A stretch of 64,000 nucleotides of DNA, from assembly GCF_041320705.1 (NCBI RefSeq), contig NZ_JBGGTQ010000002.1:558001-622000 (forward strand). The letters are read 5' to 3'. The notes beneath the pieces are model-generated. The model did no database searches. It was not told where the DNA came from and saw nothing but the letters and a program-made list of their open reading frames with translations. Position numbers and translations under genes: made by a program. This stretch comes from Kineococcus mangrovi. Lineage in GTDB: Bacteria > Actinomycetota > Actinomycetes > Actinomycetales > Kineococcaceae. Each line of letters begins with the position of its first letter. Position 1 is the stretch's first letter. Positions 8,415 to 16,922 of this stretch are shown here, one piece after another.

Positions 8415-9008
8415 TCAACCGCCCCACGGGCCGGCGAGTTCGCCGGCCGCGACGGGCACGTCGACGACGTTGCCGGGCGGGGGCAGCGGGCACGCCCACG
8501 CCGGGTCGTAGGCGCAGCTCGGCGGGTAGGCGAAGTTGAGGTCGACGACGAGACCGCGCGCGGTGCTGCCCAGGTCGGCGCCCTTGACGGTGTCCAGGAG
8601 GTAGCGGCCGCCGCCGTACCCGGGGCCGGGGTCCTTCAGCGGCAGGAACAGCCCACCGCCGTACTGGTCGAGCCACCAGAGGTCCAGCGCGCCCACCCCG
8701 GGCAGCGTGACGGTGCCGACCCGTTCGAAGACGACGGTGCCGTCGGTGCCGGTGACGGCTTCGCGCCGGAGTGCTCCCGCGTCCTCGACGGGCACCTCGA
8801 ACCGCAGCGCGGGGTCGTAGGGCGCGACGGGCAGCCCGGTGAAGGCGGCGCGGTCGGCGGGCAGCAGCGGCCCGGCCGGGTGGTGGGTGAAGAGGTCCTC
8901 GCGCCCGGCGCGCCAGAGCGCGTGACCCTCCTCGGGAGCCGAGGCCCGCACGGCGGCGTAGAGGTCGGTGACGCGGCGGCGCCAGTCGAGGACGTCGAGG
9001 CGGCTCAC
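8415..9008 (-). CDS. DUF1684 family protein
   Basis: 197 residues. The family is recognised by the segments FTHHPAGPLLPADRAAFTGL, YGGGLFLPLKD, GGGRYLLDTVKG, VVDLNFAYPPSCAYDPAWACP and the final LPPPGN. It resembles a predicted metal-independent beta fold of unknown activity. The start GTG at 9008 overlaps the stop of the STAS gene by 4 bp, indicating translational coupling. Confidence 0.8.
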   Translation of the reverse strand: MSRLDVLDWRRRVTDLYAAVRASAPEEGHALWRAGREDLFTHHPAGPLLPADRAAFTGLPVAPYDPALRFEVPVEDAGALRREAVTGTDGTVVFERVGTVTLPGVGALDLWWLDQYGGGLFLPLKDPGPGYGGGRYLLDTVKGADLGSTARGLVVDLNFAYPPSCAYDPAWACPLPPPGNVVDVPVAAGELAGPWGG

Positions 9009-9358
9009 GCGGGGGTACCGGGGCGGGTCTGCAGGTCGATCATCTCCTCCAGTCGAGCACGGTGGACGAGGTGGCGCACGTGCTCGGGCGCTCCACGCAC
9101 CGTGATGCGGCGTTCCCCGCTGCGCGAGGCGAGGCGGGCGAGGAACCCCAGCCCCGTGGAGTCCATGAAGGTGACGTCCGTCGCGTCCACGACGACGGGC
9201 CGGCGGGCGGCGAGCGCCTCGTCGACGCACCGCTCGAACTCGGGTCCGAGGTCGGTGTCGACCTCGCCGGCGAGCGTCACCAGCACGAGGGGCGGGTCCT
9301 CCTCGAGGCGCACGTCCACCGATCCGGGAGGTCCCGTGAAGGTGTTGCCCGAGGTCAC
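9005..9358 (-). CDS. STAS-domain anti-sigma factor antagonist
   Basis: 117 residues, a single STAS domain. The phosphorylatable serine sits in VTFMDSTGLGFLA near residues 63-75. SpoIIAA/RsbV-type proteins bind anti-sigma kinases when unphosphorylated and so release a sigma factor. AGGAGG lies directly against the GTG at 9358, which is too close to serve it, so the true start may be the GTG at about 9319 (SVDVRLEEDPP). No kinase or sigma factor is adjacent. A possible opposing phosphatase is the LOV-SpoIIE protein at 46.8 kb. Confidence 0.8.
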   Translation of the reverse strand: MTSGNTFTGPPGSVDVRLEEDPPLVLVTLAGEVDTDLGPEFERCVDEALAARRPVVVDATDVTFMDSTGLGFLARLASRSGERRITVRGAPEHVRHLVHRARLEEMIDLQTRPGTPA

Positions 9359-9378
9359 CTCCTGAATGTAACCGAGCG

Positions 9379-9819
9379 TCAGGGGTGCGCGCGGGCTCCC
9401 TTGAGAACCTTGTCCACCCCGTTCTTCGGGCCGTGCACGGCGAGGCCGACGACGTCGAGGTCCGCCGCCGCGACCGCCGCGACCGCGGCCCGGTTGGCCG
9501 CGTCGTGGCCGGTCGTGAACATCTCCGCGGTGAACAGGGCGGTCGACAGGTCACGGGTGACGGCCCGCTGCCGGGCGGCGCGCAGGGTCGCCGCGTCGCC
9601 CTCGAACACGCGGACGGGCTGACCGAGCAGGGCGAGGTAGGCGTTGCCGTCGGCGTCGGCGTAGGGCTCCCCGACCAGCTCGGGGTGGGCCGCGGTGATC
9701 CCGCTGAGGAGGAAGGCCGTGACGTTGAGGCGCTGCCAGGGCGCGAGGTCGTCGCGGACGAGGACGGCGGTGCGGGTGTCGGGGCGGGTGTCGGGGCGGG
9801 TGTCGGTCACGAGCGCCAC
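9379..9819 (-). CDS. DUF2000 family protein
   Basis: 146 residues. The family is recognised from RDDLAPWQRLNVTAFLLSG, followed by YLALLGQPVRVFEGD and the C-terminal VVGLAVHGPKNGVDKVLKG. DUF2000 proteins are small alpha/beta proteins of unknown activity. The N-terminus carries a repeated D-T-R-P unit encoded by a 12-bp tandem repeat (9774-9809). It is divergent from an AraC regulator, a common arrangement for this family, so that regulator probably controls it. Confidence 0.75.
   Translation of the reverse strand: MALVTDTRPDTRPDTRTAVLVRDDLAPWQRLNVTAFLLSGITAAHPELVGEPYADADGNAYLALLGQPVRVFEGDAATLRAARQRAVTRDLSTALFTAEMFTTGHDAANRAAVAAVAAADLDVVGLAVHGPKNGVDKVLKGARAHP
9774..9809. repeat. 12-bp tandem repeat in the DUF2000 N-terminus
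   Basis: The unit GGTGTCGGGGCG occurs about three times, the last copy degenerate. It encodes DTRP-like units at the start of the DUF2000 protein and is outside the conserved domain. Confidence 0.7.
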
Positions 9820-9860
9820 GGTCCCCCGGGCGGGGTGCGGGGGTCTTGTACGTTCCTGAC

Positions 9861-10649
9861 GTGGGCTCGGAACGCGTGCGCAGCCACCGGCCGGACGTCC
9901 CCGGCATCGCGGAGGTGCTGAGCGCCCGGTTCGTCGAGCACGCCTACCCGCTGCACACGCACGACACGTGGACGCTGCTGCTCGTCGAGGACGGAGCCGT
10001 GCACTACGACCTCGACCGCCGCCCGCACGACACCGGCCGCCACGTGACGCTGCTGCCGCCGCACGTCCCGCACGACGGCCGGGCCGCGACGGCGACGGGG
10101 TTCCGCAAGCGCGTGCTCTACCTCGAACCGGGCGCCCTACCCACGACCGCCGCGGGCCGGCTGGCGGACGCGCCCGAACTGCCCGATCCCCGCCTGACCG
10201 CCGCGGCCCGGGACCTGCACGCCCGACTGAGCGGTGACCCGGTGCTCGACGCCGACCCCCTCGACGTCCACGCCCGGGCCGCGGTGCTGCTCGACGCCGT
10301 CACCGCCCACGTCCTGCGGACCCCGCCCTCGCACCGGCGCGACGCGCCCCTGGCCCGCCGGCTGCGGACCCTGCTCGACGAGCACGTCGTCGACGGCGTG
10401 CTGCTGGCCGACGCGGCCGCCCGGTTCGGGGTGTCCAGCGCCCACCTCGTCCGCACGTTCACCCGGGAGGTCGGGATGCCGCCGCACGCCTACCTCACCG
10501 GCCGGCGCGTCGACCTCGCCCGGCGCCTGCTGCTCACCGGGCACCGCCCCGCCGAGGCCGCCGTGCTCGCCGGGTTCCACGACCAGCCGCACCTCACGCG
10601 GCACTTCCGACGGGTGCTGGGGACGACGCCGGGGCGGTTCACGGGCTGA
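9861..10649 (+). CDS. AraC family transcriptional regulator
   Basis: 262 residues. The N-terminal cupin-like arabinose-binding domain is shown by EHAYPLHTHDTWTLLLVEDG and VTLLPPHVPHDG. The C-terminal double HTH spans about residues 160-262: VLLADAAARFGVSSAHLVRTFTREVGMPPHAYL for helix set one and AAVLAGFHDQPHLTRHFRRVLGTTPGRF for set two. The GTG start at 9861 leaves a 41-bp intergenic gap to the divergent DUF2000 gene, which probably contains the operator. Confidence 0.88.
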   Translation: MGSERVRSHRPDVPGIAEVLSARFVEHAYPLHTHDTWTLLLVEDGAVHYDLDRRPHDTGRHVTLLPPHVPHDGRAATATGFRKRVLYLEPGALPTTAAGRLADAPELPDPRLTAAARDLHARLSGDPVLDADPLDVHARAAVLLDAVTAHVLRTPPSHRRDAPLARRLRTLLDEHVVDGVLLADAAARFGVSSAHLVRTFTREVGMPPHAYLTGRRVDLARRLLLTGHRPAEAAVLAGFHDQPHLTRHFRRVLGTTPGRFTG

Positions 10650-10656
10650 GGTCCCG

Positions 10657-12270
10657 TCACACCGACAGGCGGTGCTCGACGAACCTCAGGACGTCCTCCC
10701 TCCGGGTGTCGCCGGCGGTCTGCAGAGCAGCGACGAGCGACAGCAGCAACGCGTGACCGGGGTCGGGACCGACGGCGTGCTTCACTGCGCGCAGGGCCAG
10801 CGGCCACGCGGGGACGGGAACCCCGTCGTGCAGGGTCGTCCGCTCCCCGAGCCGAGGGTGCGACATGAGCCACGCCCCCTCTGCACCGGTGGACCAGGGT
10901 TCCGGCGACGACGTCTGACCGAAGGCGAGGAACGCGTCGTTCACCCAGTGGAGCTGGTTCAGCCCACTCATCTGGCAGGCGTTGCGGGCGAGTTCGAAGG
11001 CGAGGTCCCGCTGCTGCCCGGGCTCGATCGCCTCGAGACGGGGCACGAGGTCGGGCAGTGCTGCGGCGAGGTCCGCGATCTGCTGCCGCGCGGGCCGTGG
11101 GTCCAGGTACTGCGCCGCAGGATCGTCCGGGGACAGCAGGGTTCCGGGTTCGAACCAGCCCTCGTCCGGCCCGACCTCGACGAAGTGCACCCCGACGTCC
11201 TCGTGGGGCACGGAAGCGCGACTGTCGGGTCGTGGCTCGGGGCCCAACTCCTCCACGAGCTGGGCCAGGGCGGCGCGCGCCGCAGCCAGGACGGCGCCGG
11301 CCCCCTCGTCACCCACGACGCCCCGCAGCCCGGAGATCGCGCTGAACGCAGCGTCCAGAGGGTCGGGGTCGATGGCTTGGAGCACGGCGAAGAGGGCTGC
11401 TCCCCCCTGGTCGTTCTCGTGCCCCTGGACCCGCACGACTCGACGGGGGTTCTCCGGGTGGTCGTCCAGCACCTGGTACATCCAGCCCGGATCGGTGAAC
11501 GGCGGTGGCAGGGGACGGTCGGCCCGCAACGACCACAGGCCCGCCGCGACGACGTCGAGGTCGACGATGCCGGACTCGCGCAATCCGCGTTCAGCGGCCC
11601 AGTACGCCACCTGCCGTTGCACGAGGGGGCCAGCGGCCAGAAGGGCCTCCGCCAGCGGCCGGTCCAGACGGGTGAACCACTCGGCCAGGCCGTCGGCCAC
11701 CAGCCGGTCGTCGGGCGGGTCCCCCTCCCAGGCGGCGGCGAGGTCCTCCCGGGCCAGTTCGGGGTCCCGGGCCCGATGGGCCGCGACTTCGTTCCGGCTC
11801 GTCAGTCGGACGACGGCGTCGGCAGCGGGCGCCGCGGGCCAGAAGGTGAGTTCGTAGTGGTCCACGAGCGGTTCGTCCTCACCGACCGTGCCGTCCCAGG
11901 CGTCGTCGATCCCCCGGGCGCAGAGCCGGACGCGGTAGTCGGCGGCAGGTAGGCCGAACCGGACGACCGGCCCGCCGAGCGGTTCCCGGACACCCACCTC
12001 GCGACCGGCCGGGGTGAACGACACCTCGACCACGTCCTCCCACTCGAGGCCCGGCTCGGCGGGTTCGTCGTCCCGGAGGAGGACCCGCAGGCCCACGTTC
12101 CCGAGGGCCGTCCCCACCGACACGGTCAGCGCGCCGGGGACACCACCCCCCAGCAGACCGTTCTCCTGCCCCTCGAAAGCCTCCGTGAACGTCCCCTCCG
12201 CCTCTCCGGACTCCAGGTAGAACTGGTGGTAGTCGACACAGACGCGACCCTCGAACAACACCTCGACCAT
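10657..12270 (-). CDS. Hypothetical protein, 537 aa
   Basis: No family was recognised. The first 160 residues look like a beta domain (MVEVLFEGRVCVDYHQFYLE, later EVSFTPAGREVGV and YRVRLCARGIDDAWDG), resembling small polymorphic-toxin immunity or ComJ-type domains. The remaining 370 residues are acidic helical repeats without a catalytic signature. The ATG at 12270 follows GGGAGGGGAC. It is convergent with the AraC gene, with only 7 bp between stops. Confidence 0.6.
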   Translation of the reverse strand: MVEVLFEGRVCVDYHQFYLESGEAEGTFTEAFEGQENGLLGGGVPGALTVSVGTALGNVGLRVLLRDDEPAEPGLEWEDVVEVSFTPAGREVGVREPLGGPVVRFGLPAADYRVRLCARGIDDAWDGTVGEDEPLVDHYELTFWPAAPAADAVVRLTSRNEVAAHRARDPELAREDLAAAWEGDPPDDRLVADGLAEWFTRLDRPLAEALLAAGPLVQRQVAYWAAERGLRESGIVDLDVVAAGLWSLRADRPLPPPFTDPGWMYQVLDDHPENPRRVVRVQGHENDQGGAALFAVLQAIDPDPLDAAFSAISGLRGVVGDEGAGAVLAAARAALAQLVEELGPEPRPDSRASVPHEDVGVHFVEVGPDEGWFEPGTLLSPDDPAAQYLDPRPARQQIADLAAALPDLVPRLEAIEPGQQRDLAFELARNACQMSGLNQLHWVNDAFLAFGQTSSPEPWSTGAEGAWLMSHPRLGERTTLHDGVPVPAWPLALRAVKHAVGPDPGHALLLSLVAALQTAGDTRREDVLRFVEHRLSV

Positions 12271-12501
12271 CAGGTCCCCTCCCCTCCCCGCTCCCGGTCC
12301 TCGTCCGCCGTCCCGACGCGGGACGTCAGGGCGCCGTGGGCCGTCCCCGACGAGGTCGCCTGGAGGCGCGGGTCGAGACGACCGCCGTCGGCCGGGACGC
12401 GCCCGAGCTCGCGGTGGTCGGTCGTCACGGTTCCAGTCTGCCGCAGCGCACCGCCGCGCCGGGCGGGAACACTCGTCCGGCGCAGCGGGCCGCCGTCGGT
12501 G

Positions 12502-14121
12502 TCAGTCGCTCGTCGCGACGAGCTCCTCGAGCTTCACGTCCGGGTTGTCGCGCTCGAAGCTGCGCACCCGCCACTCGTCGGTGAACAGCGCGAACACCCG
12601 CCCCTCGGCGTTCTGCACGACCTCGCAGCCGCGGTGCGACCGCAGCAGCGGGGCGTCCTTGGCCTCGATGATCCGCGCCGTCGTGAACGGCAGTTCGGTG
12701 AACAGGACGGGCGAGCGGAACTCGTGGGTCATGCGGTACTGCACGACGTCGAACTGCAGCGCGCCGACGGCGGACAGCACGGGTTCCCCGTCGCCGCGGG
12801 AGTCGGAGGTGAGGACGCGGACGACGCCCTCGGCGTCGAGTTCGCGCAACCCCTGGCGGAACTGCTTGCCCGACCCGAGGTCCTTGGGGCGGACGGTGCG
12901 GAAGTGCTCGGGGGCGAACACCGGCAGCGGCGGGTAAGCGGTGCGGCCGTTCTCGGACAACGTGTCCCCGACGTTGACGTGCCGGGCGTTGACGAGGCCG
13001 ATGACGTCCCCGGGCCAGGCGACGTCGACGGTGGAGCGGTCGGACCCGAACACCGTCTGGACGTGCTTGAGGACCATGGGCCGGCCGCTGCGGTCGTCGC
13101 GGACGGTCATGCCGCGGTGGAACACCCCGGAGTGGATGCGCGCGAACGCGAGGCGGTCGCGGTGGGCGGGGTTCATGCCCGTCTGCGTCTTGAACACCTG
13201 CGCGGTGAACCGGCTCGTGACGGGGTGGACCTCCCCGGCGACGTCGCGCTGGTCGCGCGGGGAGGGGGCGATGTCGACGAGGGCGTCGAGGACCTGCCCG
13301 ACCCCGGTGTTCGCGACGGCGGCGGTGAAGAACACCGGCGTCGTGCGGAACCCGAGGAACTCCTCCTCGTCGTGGTCGGCGCCGGTCGCGGCGAGCAGCT
13401 CGTGCTCGTCGACGGCCTGCCGCCACGCGTCGCCCTCGGCGGCCTCGGCGCCCGCGGCGTCCATGCGTTCCTCGACGGCGAGGGTCGCCCCGCCGGGGGC
13501 CTTCGTGTACTTCACGTACCCGCCGGTGGAGCGTTCGAGCAGCCCCCGGAAGTCACCCGCGATGCCGACAGGCCACGTCACCGGGGTGGGTCGCAGACCG
13601 GTCACGGACTCGACCTCGTCGAGCAGGGCGAGCGCCTCCTGGCCGGGCCGGTCCCACTTGTTGACGACGGTGACGACGGGCAGCCCGCGCTGCTTGCAGA
13701 CGCCGAACAGCTTGCGGGTCTGGACCTCCATGCCGCGGGCCGCGTCGATGAGCATGATCACGGCGTCGACGGCCGTGAGCGCGCGGTAGGTGTCCTCGGA
13801 GAAGTCGGCGTGCCCGGGGGTGTCCACGACGTTGACGACCGTGTCGCGGTGGTCCAGCTGCAGGACGGCGGAGCTGATGGAGATCCCGCGCTGCTTCTCC
13901 ATGTCCTGCCAGTCGGTGACGACCCCGGCGCGACCGGCCTTGCCGTGGACGTGACCGGCCTCGCGCAACGCCTTCGCGTGCAGGGCGAGGGCCTCGGTGA
14001 GCGTCGACTTCCCGGCGTCCGGGTGGCTGATGACGGCGATGGTGCGGCGGCGGGCGGACTCGGCGGCCACCTGCTCGGCGGGGACGTCGGTCAGCTGGTC
14101 GGAGGGCAGGGTGGTCACCAC
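12502..14121 (-). CDS. prfC: Peptide chain release factor 3
   Basis: 539 residues. RF3 is the translational GTPase that removes RF1/RF2 after termination. The G1 motif SHPDAGKST, the RF3-specific AGRAGVVTDWQDMEKQRGISISSAVLQ, the G3 motif DTPGHADF and the G4 motif NKWDR are all intact. Domains II/III follow, with GKQFRQGLRELDAEGVV and VGALQFDVVQYRM. Two adjacent GTG codons (14121, 14118) can start it; GGGGAG precedes the first. The length matches the family. Confidence 0.93.
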   Translation of the reverse strand: MVTTLPSDQLTDVPAEQVAAESARRRTIAVISHPDAGKSTLTEALALHAKALREAGHVHGKAGRAGVVTDWQDMEKQRGISISSAVLQLDHRDTVVNVVDTPGHADFSEDTYRALTAVDAVIMLIDAARGMEVQTRKLFGVCKQRGLPVVTVVNKWDRPGQEALALLDEVESVTGLRPTPVTWPVGIAGDFRGLLERSTGGYVKYTKAPGGATLAVEERMDAAGAEAAEGDAWRQAVDEHELLAATGADHDEEEFLGFRTTPVFFTAAVANTGVGQVLDALVDIAPSPRDQRDVAGEVHPVTSRFTAQVFKTQTGMNPAHRDRLAFARIHSGVFHRGMTVRDDRSGRPMVLKHVQTVFGSDRSTVDVAWPGDVIGLVNARHVNVGDTLSENGRTAYPPLPVFAPEHFRTVRPKDLGSGKQFRQGLRELDAEGVVRVLTSDSRGDGEPVLSAVGALQFDVVQYRMTHEFRSPVLFTELPFTTARIIEAKDAPLLRSHRGCEVVQNAEGRVFALFTDEWRVRSFERDNPDVKLEELVATSD

Positions 14122-14138
14122 CCCATTCTCCCCCGCGC

Positions 14139-15011
14139 TCAGCCGTGCCGGGTCCGCCGCGCGACCCACCGCTCCAGCGCCTGCCCCTGGGCACGCTGGA
14201 AGGCGCGCAGGGTCGGCAGCCCGGGCGGGTCCGGCTCCGCGGCGCGCGTCAGGAAGAAGGCGGCGAAGCCCGTCAGGACGACCGTCAGCACGTCGGGGTC
14301 GACGTCCCGGGTCAGCGGGGAGGTCCGCAGCGTGTCCTCGGCGAGGTCCTCACCACCCAGCCGGTCCACCTCGAACAGCAGCGCCAGCAGGTCCAGCCAC
14401 GCCGGCCCGCGGCAGGCGTGGGGCCAGTCGACCAGGACGGCCCGGCCGCCGGCGAGGAGCAGGTTGTCCGCTCGCAGGTCGAGGTGGACGAGCGAGTCCC
14501 CGTCGAGGTGCGCCAGCGCGTCGGCGGGCAGCTCGCACGCCAGCGACTCCCGCGCGGTCGGCAGGTCCGGGACGGGGCAGGGCGTGCCGACGGTGGCGAG
14601 CGCCTCCAGGGCCGCGACGACGAGGGCCAGCTCGTCCGCCCGCCACGGCAGGGCCGGGTGCCGGCCGGGCACGTCCTCCAGGACGAGGACCTGCCAGTCC
14701 CCCACCTCGCGGGCGCCGAGCAACCGCGGGGCCGGGACGCCCGCGGGCAGACGGGCGGCGATGCGCGCCTCGCGGGCGTGCAGCGCGGGCGTGTGCTCGT
14801 TCTGCGCCGGGCTCACGGCCTTGACGAAGGCGCGGGCCCCGGCGGCCGTCTCGACGCGGTCGGCCGACCCGGGCGAGAAACCCCCGGGCTGGGAGGCGGC
14901 GCGCGTGACGGGCGCGCCGAGCACCTCGGCGACGGCGGCGTGGACGGCGGTGGGCAGGTCCGGCCAGCGGACGCGGTTGCCTCCGGAGGCGACGGCTGCG
15001 GACGTGCTCAC
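14139..15011 (-). CDS. Phosphotransferase, APH family
   Basis: 290 residues. The kinase-like fold is shown by the Brenner-type motif SLVHLDLRADNLLL (His-x-Asp catalytic loop, H-L-D-L-R-A-D-N) and the metal-binding VLVDWPHACRGPAWLDLLALL. It is an aminoglycoside/choline kinase-type enzyme; the substrate cannot be told. GTG at 15011, or GTG at 15017 two codons upstream, is the start. It lies 17 bp after prfC in the direction of transcription and may be co-transcribed. Confidence 0.85.
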   Translation of the reverse strand: MSTSAAVASGGNRVRWPDLPTAVHAAVAEVLGAPVTRAASQPGGFSPGSADRVETAAGARAFVKAVSPAQNEHTPALHAREARIAARLPAGVPAPRLLGAREVGDWQVLVLEDVPGRHPALPWRADELALVVAALEALATVGTPCPVPDLPTARESLACELPADALAHLDGDSLVHLDLRADNLLLAGGRAVLVDWPHACRGPAWLDLLALLFEVDRLGGEDLAEDTLRTSPLTRDVDPDVLTVVLTGFAAFFLTRAAEPDPPGLPTLRAFQRAQGQALERWVARRTRHG

Positions 15012-15054
15012 GCCCACCAGACTCGCGGAGCCGGACGGGCGTGGTCCACCCGTT

Positions 15055-15786
15055 TCAGGGTCGAGGATCGCGATCTTCCACCTGTCGGCGCAGCTGCTCG
15101 ATGTAGTCGGCTCGAAGCACCTGGCGGGCCCGCGGGCGTCGGCCTCGGCCGATGTCTTTCGCGTCGGTGGCGAGCTGAAGGGGGTTGTCCCCCGCCCAAC
15201 CGTGTGCAAGTACCCACCCCTGCATCGCCTTCGGGGCGAGCTGGAACCCGGCGTCGTACAGGGCGAACAGCGTGGAGACGACGTGCTCCTTCTCGTGCCC
15301 ACCGCTGATCGTGTTGTTGTGGTTGATGAACCCCGTCAGGTCGTCGAGCGCTTCGACGACCACCGGGTCCAACTCCACGACGAGGTCCGTCCACGAGGAG
15401 GGGTTACCGAGAACGACTGGCTTCGCAGCCGCCGCCCAGGGCCGCACCGCCTCGTCGTCCCAGCTGAGGACGGCGAGCGCCGTCACGTGGTGGGACCCGA
15501 AGCGCAGCAGGTCGGCGATGTCGTCCATGTCGGCCCACGCCATGAGCACTGGACCTCGTCGTCGTAGACCGACGCCACCTCTCCGGGTGACGTGCTGGAC
15601 GTTGGAGTACCGCGCGACGAGCTGATCGAGAGCAGTGTTGTTCGCGAGGTTGGACTTCAGGTGTGTCCACACGGTGAGCGTCTCGCCGTCACCGAGGTGC
15701 TCCAAGCACCAGTCGATCGCTGCTTCCACACCCTCCCCGTCGTCTGCGGCGATGGCCGTGGGCCAGTCAGTGTTCCTGCTGAACAC
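15055..15786 (-). CDS. Hypothetical protein, 243 aa
   Basis: No family was recognised with confidence. It begins MFSRNTDWPTAIA, has a Rossmann-like stretch (DGETLTVWTHLKSNLANN, VLMAWADMDDIADLL, VTALAVLSWDD), then a helical half with FINHNNTISGGHEKEHVV. The GTG start at 15786 has a strong AGGAGGAG site. It is adjacent to and co-oriented with the membrane protein gene upstream (37 bp). Both lie at the edge of the restriction-modification cluster, so a defence role is possible but unproven. Confidence 0.6.
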   Translation of the reverse strand: MFSRNTDWPTAIAADDGEGVEAAIDWCLEHLGDGETLTVWTHLKSNLANNTALDQLVARYSNVQHVTRRGGVGLRRRGPVLMAWADMDDIADLLRFGSHHVTALAVLSWDDEAVRPWAAAAKPVVLGNPSSWTDLVVELDPVVVEALDDLTGFINHNNTISGGHEKEHVVSTLFALYDAGFQLAPKAMQGWVLAHGWAGDNPLQLATDAKDIGRGRRPRARQVLRADYIEQLRRQVEDRDPRP

Positions 15787-15823
15787 AGCGTTCTCCTCCT
15801 GGATCGGGTTACTGGTTTGGGGT

Positions 15824-16768
15824 TCACGCGCCGGGCGCCGTACTCGGCAACCACCGCTCGCCGATCGACTGCAGCTGCTCCATCAACTCGTAACCCAGGC
15901 CAGAGACCAGGACCGCGCCGACGAGGGAGGCGAAGATCGCAGCCGACCAGCACCCTGACGGAGTGCCGCCGGTTCGCAGCATCCACCGCCGGAACGAGCC
16001 GGGGACGTAGGATGGATCGTTCGCAGCACGGACGGCGGCGCCGGCGGCGAGGTAGACCTTGATCGCGTGCAGGACGACGAACGCCATGGCGAGGCAGGAG
16101 AACAGAAGCCCACCGAGCTGGTAGAGGATGAAGAAGACGGCAGTGCTGCCGAACTGCTCGAACAACTGCGCGGCGCCCAGGCTCTGACCGCCGGAGAACA
16201 CGGCCTGCACGTCCACGGAACCGGCGAAGGGCGGGTCGGCGAGCCAACGCAGCCCCAGGAGGGCAACGGCACCCATGACGAGGTCCAGGAGCAGCTGGGT
16301 CGTCACGCCCGTGCTGTAGACCACGGACCGCACCCGTGCGACGAGCAGGGCCATCGCGGCGGCGGAGAAGGCGAACAGCTGCGCGGACATCGCGACGGTG
16401 ATCACGGCGTCCCGGTAGCGGATGTAGCCGACGACGCAGAGCAGGCCGACGAGGGCGAAGACGACGACCCTGCCCATGGCGTCGTCGTCACTGGTGTTCT
16501 CGGCGGGACGCGGAGGCGGCGGCGGGCCGGCGGGCACGGGCTGGGGTACGTCGATCCGCACCGGCGCGTTGATCCTGTTGATGGTTCGTCTGTCGATGCG
16601 GACCTTATAACGGCGGTTGTCGTCGCCTTGGTGGACGTCGCCGTGGACGGTGCTGCCGTCCACGCTCCGACCTCCACCACCGCCGCTGCGGGTGAACAGG
16701 AGGGGGAGGATCACCCCGATCGCCGCGCCTGCGATGGTCACACCCAGTTCCGACCAGTCCTGCGTCAT
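15824..16768 (-). CDS. Multi-pass membrane protein of unknown function
   Basis: 314 residues. An N-terminal membrane helix (LGVTIAGAAIGVILPLLF) is followed by a glycine run and a polar loop with the pattern STVHGDVHQGDDN, then a proline-rich linker and four to five more membrane helices (for example VVVFALVGLLCVVGYI and AVFFILYQLGGLLFSCLAM). I chose the ATG at 16768 because AGGAG lies upstream and the next 45 in-frame residues are not membrane-like. It is divergent from the type I restriction operon and co-directional with the 243-aa unknown gene. The loop pattern recalls membrane proteins found near defence genes; inference only. Confidence 0.6.
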   Translation of the reverse strand: MTQDWSELGVTIAGAAIGVILPLLFTRSGGGGGRSVDGSTVHGDVHQGDDNRRYKVRIDRRTINRINAPVRIDVPQPVPAGPPPPPRPAENTSDDDAMGRVVVFALVGLLCVVGYIRYRDAVITVAMSAQLFAFSAAAMALLVARVRSVVYSTGVTTQLLLDLVMGAVALLGLRWLADPPFAGSVDVQAVFSGGQSLGAAQLFEQFGSTAVFFILYQLGGLLFSCLAMAFVVLHAIKVYLAAGAAVRAANDPSYVPGSFRRWMLRTGGTPSGCWSAAIFASLVGAVLVSGLGYELMEQLQSIGERWLPSTAPGA

Positions 16769-16861
16769 GCGTGTCACGCTCCTCATCTCGGGAGCTGCCC
16801 GGTGCGCTCCGTTGCTCACGATGGTGTGGCCTGTTCGCCCGTACAATCCAGTCGCTTTAGC

Positions 16862-16877
16862 GATAACCCCCCTTATC
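16862..16877. promoter_or_regulatory. GATAA-N6-TTATC inverted repeat, operator candidate
   Basis: A perfect inverted repeat, GATAA CCCCCC TTATC, sits in the divergent gap between the membrane gene and the HTH-methyltransferase gene. It is about 25 bp upstream of a CATAAT sequence (16901-16906) that could be a -10 box giving a very short leader before the ATG at 16923. The first protein of the operon has an N-terminal HTH and could bind it. The surrounding 60 bp are AT-richer than the rest of the window. Confidence 0.4.
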
Positions 16878-16922
16878 AGAAAGTCGACACAGACATCTCC
16901 CATAATCGACTACGGTGACCCC

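Noticed and set aside
12226-15567. 1113-codon plus-strand frame
   Set aside because: It is the shadow of prfC and the phosphotransferase gene; the amino-acid composition is G/V/D-rich without any domain.
16769-16903. 45-residue N-terminal extension of the divergent membrane protein
   Set aside because: It would cover the promoter region and operator candidate of the RM operon and has no membrane or conserved character.
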